A stretch of 64,000 nucleotides of DNA, from positions 1,331,385 to 1,395,384 of the forward strand of contig NZ_UIHB01000001.1 of NCBI RefSeq assembly GCF_900476395.1, written 5' to 3'. Source of the stretch: Xanthomonas euroxanthea. GTDB taxonomy: Bacteria > Pseudomonadota > Gammaproteobacteria > Xanthomonadales > Xanthomonadaceae. The notes beneath the pieces are model-generated. The model was not told where the DNA came from, did not search any database, and saw nothing but the letters and a program-made list of their open reading frames with translations. Of the stretch, positions 41,685 to 48,540 are shown piece after piece (position 1 is the stretch's first letter; each line of letters begins with the position of its first letter). Made by a program: the position numbers and the translations under genes.

Positions 41685-42745
41685 GGCGCTTCCTCCAGCG
41701 CGCTGGTTCGCCCGCGGTTGTCGATGGTGCCCTCGCGGGCGACGTCCAGCGCACGCACGATCACGCGGCGTGCCAGCGGCAGCTTGAAGGCGTTCTTGCC
41801 TTGCGGTTGCGCACCCTGCAGCAGGGCATCGGCCAGGATGCCGAAGCTCTCGGCCGTGGCCGGTTTGCCCACCAGCTGCGCTTCGGCGTCGGCATTGCGC
41901 CAGGGCTTGTGCGCCACGCCGCCCAGGGCAACGCGCACCTCGCGGATGCTGCCGTCCTCGGCCAGGTCCAGCGCGGCGGCTACCGACACCAGCGCGAATG
42001 CGTACGACAGCCGCTCGCGGATTTTCAGGTAGGCGCTATGCGCGACGAAGCGCTGCGCATCGGGCAGGTCGATATGCACGATCAGCTCGTTCGGAGCCAG
42101 CGTGCTGTCCAGCTCCGGGTGCTCGCCGGGCAGGCGGTGGAACTGCGCGAATGGGATGTCGCGCTCGCCATTGGGGCCTTGCACGTGCACCACCGCGTCC
42201 AGCGCAGCCAGCGCGACGCACATGTCCGACGGGTGCGTGGCAATGCACTGCGCGCTGGCGCCGAGGATGGCGTTGTAGGTGGTGAGCCCGCCGATGGCCG
42301 AGCAGCCGGTACCGGGCTCGCGCTTGTTGCATGGGGTGGCGTGGTCGTAGAAATACAGGCAGCGCGTGCGCTGCAGCAGGTTGCCGCCATTGCTGGCCAT
42401 GTTGCGGATCTGCGGCGAGGCGCCGGCCAGGATCGCCGCGCTCAGCAAGGGGTAACGCGTTTCCACGTCCGGGTGGTAAGCGGTGTCGGCGTTGCGCGCG
42501 AGCGCGCCCAGGCGCAGGCCGCCATCGGGTTGGCTGGTGATGCTAGCCAGCGGCAGACGATTGATGTCGACCAGGCTACCCGGCCGCATCAGCTGCAGCT
42601 TCATCAGGTCGGTGAGATTGGTGCCACCGGCGATCAGGCGCACCGGGGCTTCGGCGGGCACCGGGTGCGGGTCGCTGCCACGCACCGACAACGCGGTGAG
42701 GGCCGCATCGACGGAGTCCGCGCGCGTGTAGGTGAGCGGAATCAT
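41681..42745 (-). CDS. paoB: FAD-binding subunit of aldehyde oxidoreductase (PaoB-like)
   Basis: The 354-residue protein starts MIPLTYTRADSVDAALTALS at 42745, overlapping the FeS-subunit stop by four bases. The FAD motif is APVRLIAGGTNLTDLMKLQL, followed by LGALARNADTAYHP and NMASNGGNLLQRTRCLYFYD. A cysteine-rich insert (RCLYFYDHATPCNK, REPGTGCSAIGG) matches the region that binds an additional [4Fe-4S] cluster in E. coli PaoB and is absent from ordinary xanthine dehydrogenase FAD subunits. This distinguishes the enzyme as Pao-type. It passes electrons from the [2Fe-2S] subunit to an external acceptor. Confidence 0.9.
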   Translation of the reverse strand: MIPLTYTRADSVDAALTALSVRGSDPHPVPAEAPVRLIAGGTNLTDLMKLQLMRPGSLVDINRLPLASITSQPDGGLRLGALARNADTAYHPDVETRYPLLSAAILAGASPQIRNMASNGGNLLQRTRCLYFYDHATPCNKREPGTGCSAIGGLTTYNAILGASAQCIATHPSDMCVALAALDAVVHVQGPNGERDIPFAQFHRLPGEHPELDSTLAPNELIVHIDLPDAQRFVAHSAYLKIRERLSYAFALVSVAAALDLAEDGSIREVRVALGGVAHKPWRNADAEAQLVGKPATAESFGILADALLQGAQPQGKNAFKLPLARRVIVRALDVAREGTIDNRGRTSALEEAP

Positions 42746-43320
42746 GCCGGCACCGTCCCTGGGGTCCATGGCGTGGCGGCGCTGTCGCTGCTGTCGCTGG
42801 GCTTGCCCATGACCTGCATCACCGCATCGGTGATCTGCGGGTAGGCACCGCAGCGGCACAGGTTGCCGCTCATCAGCTCGCGCACCTGGTCGCGGTCGTG
42901 TGCCTTGCCTTCCTTGATCAGGCCCACCGCCGAACACAACTGCCCGGGCGTGCAATAGCCGCACTGGAAGGCGTCGTTGTCGATGAAGGCGCGCTGCAGC
43001 GGATGCAGCTGGTCACCCTCGGCCAGGCCTTCGACGGTGGTGATCTCGGCGCCGTCCTGCATGACGGCAAGCGTCAGGCAGCTGTTGATGCGGCGCCCAT
43101 CGACCAGCACCGTGCAGGCACCGCACTGGCCGTGGTCGCAGCCTTTCTTGGTGCCGGTGAGGTCGAGCCGGTCGCGCAACAGGTCGAGCAGGCTGACCCA
43201 GGCTTCGAGCTGCAATTGGTAAGGCTGACCATTGATGCGCAGGTTGACCGGGTAGGTCGGCGCGGCAGTGGTGGCGGTGGCCGGCGCCGTGTCACGGGCT
43301 GCGGCGGGAGTGGCATTCAT
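42742..43320 (-). CDS. paoA: [2Fe-2S] subunit of aldehyde oxidoreductase (PaoA-like), no Tat signal
   Basis: The 192-residue protein holds two [2Fe-2S] clusters. The plant-ferredoxin-type one is in KKGCDHGQCGACTVLVDG (Cys61, 66, 69) with INSC. The second is in FQCGYCTPGQLCSA and SGNLCRCGAYP. An Ala/Thr-rich N-terminal stretch of about 22 residues precedes the fold and contains no twin-arginine motif or hydrophobic core. E. coli PaoA has a Tat signal that brings the trimer to the periplasm, so this version is probably cytoplasmic. It is the first gene of a three-gene overlapping operon and is divergent from the DUF763 gene, with 274 bp between them. Confidence 0.9.
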   Translation of the reverse strand: MNATPAAARDTAPATATTAAPTYPVNLRINGQPYQLQLEAWVSLLDLLRDRLDLTGTKKGCDHGQCGACTVLVDGRRINSCLTLAVMQDGAEITTVEGLAEGDQLHPLQRAFIDNDAFQCGYCTPGQLCSAVGLIKEGKAHDRDQVRELMSGNLCRCGAYPQITDAVMQVMGKPSDSSDSAATPWTPGTVPA

Positions 43321-43594
43321 GCGAGCCCCGTGGCGATGGCTGAGAGGGCCTTCACCTTGACCACGCGACGGTCAACGCAGGGTGTAGGCAATGCGGTGAT
43401 GATGTTCACATCGGTACGTGGGTGATGCCCGGACATGCGCGGCACTGCGCGATGGCAATGGGCCGAGCTCGCCGCGCCGGCGCCAGCGGCCAGCTGGAAC
43501 TGAACTCGTCAGTTGCGCGTTATTGCGGTCCACGCCAATCGCACGGCGTGCGACGGCGGTCTCGGTATCCTGTGCAGATGACGACGAGGTTGCA

Positions 43595-44926
43595 ATGAGC
43601 CGGCGCGGCGGCAGTGCCGATCTTCCGCTGCATGGCGGGCGCGTACCGCGCTGGTTGGGTGAGCGGATGACGCGCCTGGGCACGGTGATGTGCGAGGCGA
43701 TCGTGCACACCTATGGGCGCGATGAATTGTTGCGGCGGCTTGCGCATCCGTTCTGGTTCCAGTCCTTTGGCGCGGTGATGGGGATGGACTGGCATTCCTC
43801 CGGCATCACCACCAGCGTGATGGGCGCACTCAAGCGCGGGCTCACGCCGTTGTCCGGCGAACTCGGCATCCATGTCTGCGGTGGGCGCGGGCGGCATTCG
43901 CGCGCAACGCCGGCCGAATTGCTTGCGGTAGGCGATGGGGTCGGGCTGGATGGCGCTGCGCTGGCGCAGGCCAGTCGCCTGGTGGCCAAGGTGGACAGCG
44001 CCGCGGTGCAGGATGGCTTCGACCTGTATCTGCACAGTTTCATCGTCAGCGACGACGGGCGCTGGGTGGTGGTGCAGCAGGGCATGAACGGGCAACGCAA
44101 GCAGGCGCGCCGCTATCACTGGTTGTCGGAAGGGCTGAGCAGTTTTGTGGATGCGCCGCATGCGGCCATCGACGGGCCGCAGCAGGGCAATATCGTCAAC
44201 CTGGCCGACCATCGTGCCGCTGCCGCGCGTGCGGCGCAGGTGGCGTTGTTGCAGACGCTGCCGCCGGATCGCCTTGCCCGTGAGTGGCAACGCATCGACG
44301 CCGCGCAGGCACCGGTTGCGCCTGCTGTGGCGCAGGTGCCGGTCACCGGTGACCTGTTTGCAGGCCAGGGCTGGGACCCCGCGCAGCAACCGCATCTGAG
44401 CATGCCCGGCCATCACGACGTGCGCAGCGAAAACGTGATCACCCGCCGGCTGCACGCCAGCCTGGCGGCTGCGGCCGAGTGCGGCCCCGCCGATTTCACC
44501 GCGCTGTTGCAGGTGCCGGGCGTGGGCGCGCGCACCGTGCGTTCGCTGGCGATGGTGGCCGAGGTGTTGCATGGCACCCCGTGTCGTTTCAGCGACCCGG
44601 CGCGCTTTTCGCTTGCCCACGGCGGCAAGGACAGGCATCCGTTCCCGGTGCCCACGCGCGTGTTGGATCACACCATCGGCGTGCTCAAGCAGGCGATGCA
44701 GCAGGCCCGGCTCGGCAACGAGGAGCGGCTGCAGGCCATTGCGCGGCTGGATGCGCAGGCACGTCGGCTGGAGGCCGGCGCACGCGGTCCGTCGGTGGAG
44801 GCGTATATCGCGCAGGAACGCGTGGATGCGCACCGCTATGGCGGGCGCAGCGTGTTCGGTTGGGAGCAGCCGGTCGAGGCTCATCAACCGCGTGAGTCGC
44901 AGGCGCAGCGCAAGGCAGGCCAATGA
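43595..44926 (+). CDS. DUF763 domain protein
   Basis: The 443-residue protein starts MSRRGGSADLPLHGGRVPRW at ATG 43595, with GAGG five bases upstream; the frame is open to 43418 without protein character. Conserved blocks of DUF763 are seen: LPLHGGRVPRWLGERMTRLG, LAHPFWFQSFGAVMGMDWHS, LTPLSGELGIHVCGGRGRHS and DGFDLYLHSFIVSDDGRWV. The C-terminal half holds a helix-hairpin-helix-like DNA-binding motif (LLQVPGVGARTVRSLAMVAE). The family occurs in archaea and scattered bacteria, often near repair or nuclease genes; its function is unproved. The last four bases overlap the start of the GIY-YIG-like gene, suggesting the two products work together. Confidence 0.87.
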   Translation: MSRRGGSADLPLHGGRVPRWLGERMTRLGTVMCEAIVHTYGRDELLRRLAHPFWFQSFGAVMGMDWHSSGITTSVMGALKRGLTPLSGELGIHVCGGRGRHSRATPAELLAVGDGVGLDGAALAQASRLVAKVDSAAVQDGFDLYLHSFIVSDDGRWVVVQQGMNGQRKQARRYHWLSEGLSSFVDAPHAAIDGPQQGNIVNLADHRAAAARAAQVALLQTLPPDRLAREWQRIDAAQAPVAPAVAQVPVTGDLFAGQGWDPAQQPHLSMPGHHDVRSENVITRRLHASLAAAAECGPADFTALLQVPGVGARTVRSLAMVAEVLHGTPCRFSDPARFSLAHGGKDRHPFPVPTRVLDHTIGVLKQAMQQARLGNEERLQAIARLDAQARRLEAGARGPSVEAYIAQERVDAHRYGGRSVFGWEQPVEAHQPRESQAQRKAGQ

Positions 44927-45513
44927 GCGCGCAACTGCGCCGTGGCAAGGTGGCCATCGACGGCCGCTGCTTCACCTATGTGTTCCCGTGCCAGTGGGAA
45001 GACCATTGCAAGATCGGCTTTTCGCGCGACCCGCTGGGCCGCATCAGCAGCTTGCATCCGCGCTGGTTTGCGTTCTTCGACCTGGAGCGCGGCGTGCTGG
45101 TGGAAGCTGAGCGCGAACGCGATGCGCGGGATCTGGAACTGCAACTGCGCCGGCCCCTAGGTGAGCACAACGCACCGGCGCCATTGGCGATTCGCAGTGC
45201 GGCGGGAGGGCACACCGAATGGTTTCGTGGTGTGGGGCAGGCGCTCGAGGTGGCAGTGGCGCAGCTGGAGCAGCAGGGATATCGCGTGTTCGCACTCCAG
45301 GCCTGGCTGCAGGCGGCAATGGCCCAGCGGATCGATCGCCTGTACGACTGGTCGCTGCTGCAGTTGAGCCAGGATGAACTCGACGGCGTCACCGGGCCCA
45401 CCGCAGCGCAACAGATGCTGCGCGATGTGCTGGATGGCTACCGCGCACTGGAGCTGCCACTGCAGGCGCATCTGCCCGATGTGATCTGGGACTGGTACTG
45501 CCGCAGCCGATAG
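44923..45513 (+). CDS. GIY-YIG/T5orf172-like protein coupled to DUF763
   Basis: The 196-residue protein overlaps the preceding gene at ATGA. Its first 90 residues resemble the T5orf172/Mug113 branch of GIY-YIG nucleases: FTYVFPCQWEDHCKIGFSRD, PLGRISSLHPRWF, and RDARDLELQLRRPLGEH, with the Lys-Ile-Gly strand, following Arg and Glu at expected places. The normal GIY and YIG strands are degenerate, so activity is uncertain. The C-terminal half is helical (AQRIDRLYDWSLLQLSQDEL, DVIWDWYCRSR). I infer a DNA-processing partner for the DUF763 protein, based only on fold resemblance and tight coupling. Confidence 0.7.
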   Translation: MSAQLRRGKVAIDGRCFTYVFPCQWEDHCKIGFSRDPLGRISSLHPRWFAFFDLERGVLVEAERERDARDLELQLRRPLGEHNAPAPLAIRSAAGGHTEWFRGVGQALEVAVAQLEQQGYRVFALQAWLQAAMAQRIDRLYDWSLLQLSQDELDGVTGPTAAQQMLRDVLDGYRALELPLQAHLPDVIWDWYCRSR

Positions 45514-45582
45514 CCAAGTGCATTGCCGCTGCCTTGACGTGTGCGGCGACAGCATCGGCGCAACCGATGAGGAGACGCGCGC

Positions 45583-45924
45583 ATGCAGTACGCAACGCTG
45601 GAATTGAGCAACGCCTTCAAGGTGCTGTTTTCGCTGCGCCAGGTGCAGGCGGCGGAAATGGTGATGGCACCGGGCGATCGCGAGGGTGGCCCGGACAATC
45701 GCCATCGCGGCGCCGACCAATGGCTGTTCGTGGTGGACGGCGCGGGCGAGGCCATCGTGGATGGCCACACGCAGGCATTGCAGGCCGGCAGCCTGATCGC
45801 GATCGAGCGTGGCCAGGCGCACGAGATTCGCAATACCGGTGACACGCCGCTGAAGACGGTCAACTTCTATCACCCGCCAGCCTACGATGCGCAGGGCGAA
45901 CCATTGCCGGCAGGCGAAGGCTGA
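45583..45924 (+). CDS. Cupin-domain protein
   Basis: The 113-residue protein starts MQYATLELSNAFKVLFSLRQ, with GAGGAG upstream. It is one small beta-barrel: motif 1 HRGADQWLFVVDGAGEAIV and motif 2 GSLIAIERGQAHEIRNTGD, with the metal-ligand histidines partly conserved. C-terminal residues include VNFYHPPAYDAQGEPLP. Proteins of this kind bind small molecules or act as simple dioxygenases or isomerases; the substrate is not indicated. It is 69 bp after the GIY-YIG-like gene and may be co-transcribed with it, but there is no functional link. Confidence 0.85.
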   Translation: MQYATLELSNAFKVLFSLRQVQAAEMVMAPGDREGGPDNRHRGADQWLFVVDGAGEAIVDGHTQALQAGSLIAIERGQAHEIRNTGDTPLKTVNFYHPPAYDAQGEPLPAGEG

Positions 45925-45955
45925 CAAGCCACGCGATGGATGCGGGCTGGCAGCG

Positions 45956-46000
45956 TGCTGTTCAACGGCATGCTGTTCAACGGCGTGTTGTTCAACCGCA
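45956..46000 (+). repeat. 15-bp tandem repeat, 3 copies
   Basis: TGCTGTTCAACGGCA is present three times with one to three changes, starting 32 bp after the cupin stop. It is intergenic. Confidence 0.8.
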
Positions 46001-46073
46001 AGTGTGTTGTCGACCATGCGTTGACGTGGCGGTTGCTTACATCGGCATGTCACAACGCACCGGGAGCATCCCC

Positions 46074-46727
46074 ATGCCAGAAGCCAAGACGCGGCGCGCG
46101 GCCGCCCAGGACAAGCGCGAGGGCAAGTCGGCCAGTACCCAGGCCGGCGAATACGTCAAAGAAGAAATCGACCACGTGCGCGAAGGCAAGCATGGTGCCA
46201 AGAGCACCAGGCAGGCAATTGCGATTGGCCTGTCCAAGGCGCGCCGCGATGGCGTGGATGCCAAGCCGTCCAAGAGCGCCTCCAGGAGCACCAGGAAAAA
46301 GGCGGCGCAGGACAGTGAGGCGGCCAAGAAGACCACCGCCAAGACCGCAAACAAGACCACCCGCAAAGCGACCAAGCAGACGGCGAAAAAGGCCACCAAG
46401 AAGGCCACCAAGAAGGCCACCAAGAAGGCCACCAAGAAGACGACGAAACAGGCGGCCAAAAAAGCCACCAAGAAGACCTCGCCAACGCGGTCGGCAGGCG
46501 CCAAGAAAGCCTTGAAGACGGCCAGCAAGAAGACCACCGCCAAGCAGGTTGCCGGCACCCAGGCGCTGTCGCGCCAGGCCAGGAGTACAGCGGCCAAACG
46601 CAGTTCCAGCAGCCGCTCGGCAGCGGCCAAGAAAGCTGCCAAGACCAAGGGGCCTGGCGTGCGCAAGGCTGCCGCCAGGAAAGCGGCGGCGACGCGGAAG
46701 CGGCCGGCGAGCACGCGCGAGAGCTGA
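46074..46727 (+). CDS. Histone H1-like, DUF6496-type lysine/alanine-rich protein
   Basis: The 217-residue basic protein starts MPEAKTRRAAAQDKREGKSA at ATG 46074 with GGGAG upstream; ATG 46047 is also in frame. Residues 1-62 form a compact conserved segment (STQAGEYVKEEIDHVREGKH, GAKSTRQAIAIGLSKARRDG) seen in small stress-linked proteins. The remainder is a lysine/threonine/alanine tail made of KKAT-type repeats, much like eukaryotic H1 tails; the central part is encoded by perfect 12-bp GCCACCAAGAAG units at about 46391-46438. Non-specific DNA or RNA binding and nucleoid compaction are likely. The tail length is expected to vary between strains. Confidence 0.87.
   Translation: MPEAKTRRAAAQDKREGKSASTQAGEYVKEEIDHVREGKHGAKSTRQAIAIGLSKARRDGVDAKPSKSASRSTRKKAAQDSEAAKKTTAKTANKTTRKATKQTAKKATKKATKKATKKATKKTTKQAAKKATKKTSPTRSAGAKKALKTASKKTTAKQVAGTQALSRQARSTAAKRSSSSRSAAAKKAAKTKGPGVRKAAARKAAATRKRPASTRES
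46391..46438 (+). repeat. 12-bp coding tandem repeat in the histone-like gene
   Basis: GCCACCAAGAAG is repeated four times in register and encodes Ala-Thr-Lys-Lys. Changes in copy number keep the frame. Confidence 0.85.
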
Positions 46728-46800
46728 TCGATGCTGCTGCCGTCTCGGGCACCCGACGAGAGGGCGGGCGCCTGGTCACACGCGATGTCCCAGCGCCCCG

Positions 46801-46845
46801 AGGTTCTTCAGAGCAAGGTTCTTGAGAGCAAGGTTCTTGAGAGTG
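46801..46845 (+). repeat. 15-bp tandem repeat, 3 copies
   Basis: AGGTTCTTGAGAGCA-type units are repeated three times. The array lies in the 543-bp stretch 46728-47270, which has no intact gene; the remainder holds a degraded doc toxin and the lexA2 operator. Confidence 0.8.
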
Positions 46846-46899
46846 AGCCTGCGCCGTGATCTCGGCGGTAGTCCGCCGCAGGTGGGTGGACCCGCTCCT

Positions 46900-47150
46900 G
46901 CTGCCGGGGGTGCAGGGGCGGCCGCAAGCAATCGGCAAAGGCAGGTGCTTCAATCACGCCGTCGGCCAGCCCAATGTAGCTGCCGTAGAGCTCCGGATCG
47001 TCGGCTGACAGCGCAGCGCCATTGAGCACGATGACGGTTTTGCCGGCGACCGCAGCCGTGCGCTTGTTGCCATCCCAGACGGATGCGTGCGCGATAAACC
47101 AGGCGCAAGCGCAGCGGCCCGCGCGGCCAGATTCGGCGGTGGATCGGATC
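46900..47150 (-). pseudogene. Remnant of a Doc/Fic-type toxin gene
   Basis: One minus-strand frame contains CACAWFIAHASVWDGNKRTA, then VIVLNGAALSADDPELYGSY and DGVIEAPAFADCLR. This matches the core and C-terminal third of Doc (death on curing) proteins, whose signature is H-P-F-x-D-G-N-K-R. Here the histidine segment reads HASVWDGNKR, with Pro and Phe lost and one residue too many. No intact N-terminus or antitoxin (Phd) gene is next to it, and the frame runs on into unrelated sequence. It is best read as a dead type II toxin gene next to the mutagenesis cassette. Confidence 0.6.
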
Positions 47151-47226
47151 CGGCCGGGCGCAGGCCGGTCCTGGCTGAAGCGGCTCAGCAACCTGCACGG
47201 GCCAATCTCGCCTGCTGCGACCGATA

Positions 47227-47244
47227 GGTGTACAAATGTACACC
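47227..47244. promoter_or_regulatory. LexA2 operator (SOS box)
   Basis: GGTGTACA-AA-TGTACACC is a perfect 8-bp inverted repeat with a two-base centre, 26 bp before the lexA2 start. It fits the TGTAC-type palindrome associated with the second LexA of xanthomonads, and not the E. coli CTGT-N8-ACAG box. It should give autoregulation and SOS control of the entire cassette. Confidence 0.85.
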
Positions 47245-47270
47245 TTGCCCCGTCCGGCCGCTGCACTCCC

Positions 47271-47876
47271 ATGGAACCTCTCTCTCCAAAACGTCTGGCC
47301 GTGCTGGCTTTCCTGCAGGAGCAGGCCCACGCAGGGGTGTCGCCCAGCCTGGCCGAGATTGCGCAGGCATTCGGGTTCGCCTCGCGCAATGCCGCGCAAA
47401 AGCACGTGCAGGCGCTGGCCGAGGCCGGCTTGATCGAGCTGCTGCCCAATCAGAAGCGGGGCATCCGCATGCCGGGCGGCGCCGCGCGCGATGCGTTGCT
47501 GGCCTTGCCGGTGCTGGGGCGGGTGGCGGCCGGCGTGCCGATCGGGGCGGATATCGGCCTGGACCGGCAGCTGTGGCTGGACCGTGCGCTGTTCTCGTTG
47601 CGCCCGGACTATCTGCTGCAGGTGCAAGGCGATTCGATGATCGACGACGGCATCCTGGACGGCGATCTGGTCGGCGTGCATCGCAGCAGCGAGGCGCGCG
47701 ATGGGCAGATCGTGGTGGCGCGGGTGGATGGCGAAATCACCATCAAGCGGCTGGAGCGTGGTGCCGAACGCATCCGCCTGCTGCCGCGCAACCGCGCGCA
47801 TGCGCCGATCGTGGTGGCCGCCGATGCCGACTTCGCGATCGAAGGGCTGTACTGCGGTCTGATCCGGCAGGGTTGA
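47271..47876 (+). CDS. lexA2: LexA2 repressor of the mutagenesis cassette
   Basis: The 201-residue protein starts MEPLSPKRLAVLAFLQEQAH at ATG 47271. The N-terminal winged helix reads SPSLAEIAQAFGFASRNAAQ and KHVQALAEAGLIELLP. The self-cleavage site is Ala87-Gly88 (VAAGVPIG). The catalytic dyad is Ser122 (QGDSMIDDG) and Lys159 (ITIKRLE). All elements for RecA*-stimulated autoproteolysis are intact. Xanthomonads typically have two LexA proteins, with LexA2 heading the imuA-imuB-dnaE2 operon, as found here. A palindromic operator sits just upstream. The stop is one base before the imuA ATG. Confidence 0.92.
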   Translation: MEPLSPKRLAVLAFLQEQAHAGVSPSLAEIAQAFGFASRNAAQKHVQALAEAGLIELLPNQKRGIRMPGGAARDALLALPVLGRVAAGVPIGADIGLDRQLWLDRALFSLRPDYLLQVQGDSMIDDGILDGDLVGVHRSSEARDGQIVVARVDGEITIKRLERGAERIRLLPRNRAHAPIVVAADADFAIEGLYCGLIRQG

Positions 47877-47877
47877 G

Positions 47878-48531
47878 ATGAGCCAGGAGCCCGCGCGCAT
47901 CAGGCAGGACGGCAACGCGGCAGTCGCCCTGCCGCTGGACGCCTTGCTGGCCGCACGCACGGTATGGCGCGCAGGTCACGGCACCGCCATCGCCCATGGC
48001 GGCGAATCCACCGGGCATGCGGCACTGGACGCATTGCTGCCCGATGGCGGCTGGCCGCGGCGGGCACTGACCGAGTTGCTGCTGCCCGCGCACGGCGTGG
48101 GCGAGATCGCGCTGCTGTTGCCCACGCTGGCGCGCATGACCGGCGCCAGCAGCCGGGTGGTGCTGGTGGCGCCGCCGTTCATTCCCTATGCGCCGGCCTG
48201 GCAGGCGGGCGGGGTGGTGCTGGACCATCTGGAAGTGGTGCAGGCCGAGCCGCGCGATGCCTTGTGGGCGTTCGAACAATGCCTGCGCAGCGGCGCCTGC
48301 GCGGCGGTACTGGGCTGGCCGCAGACCGGCGATGCGCGCGCATTGCGGCGGCTGCAAGTCGCCGCCGACAGCGGCAACTGTTGCGCGTTCGCGCTGCGCG
48401 ATCGCAAGCATGCGGTCAATGCATCGCCGGCTGCGCTGCGGCTGGAATTTCTGCCTGAGCGCGATGCCTGGCAGGTGCGCAAGTGCCGCGGCGGGCAGGT
48501 CCCGTCGCAGCCGTTGCGGCTGGCGCATTGA
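47878..48531 (+). CDS. imuA: ImuA, RecA-like component of the translesion mutasome
   Basis: The 217-residue protein starts MSQEPARIRQDGNAAVALPL, one base after the lexA2 stop. It resembles a shortened RecA/SulA-like fold: GHAALDALLPDGGWPRRALT, ELLLPAHGVGEIALLLPTLA, VVLVAPPFIPYAPAW, and ALWAFEQCLRSGACAAVLGW. The Walker-like loop is degenerate (AHGVGEI), so ATP hydrolysis is doubtful. ImuA works with ImuB and DnaE2 to copy damaged DNA with mutations. The stop is 9 bp from imuB. Confidence 0.88.
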   Translation: MSQEPARIRQDGNAAVALPLDALLAARTVWRAGHGTAIAHGGESTGHAALDALLPDGGWPRRALTELLLPAHGVGEIALLLPTLARMTGASSRVVLVAPPFIPYAPAWQAGGVVLDHLEVVQAEPRDALWAFEQCLRSGACAAVLGWPQTGDARALRRLQVAADSGNCCAFALRDRKHAVNASPAALRLEFLPERDAWQVRKCRGGQVPSQPLRLAH

Positions 48532-48540
48532 GGCGCGCGC

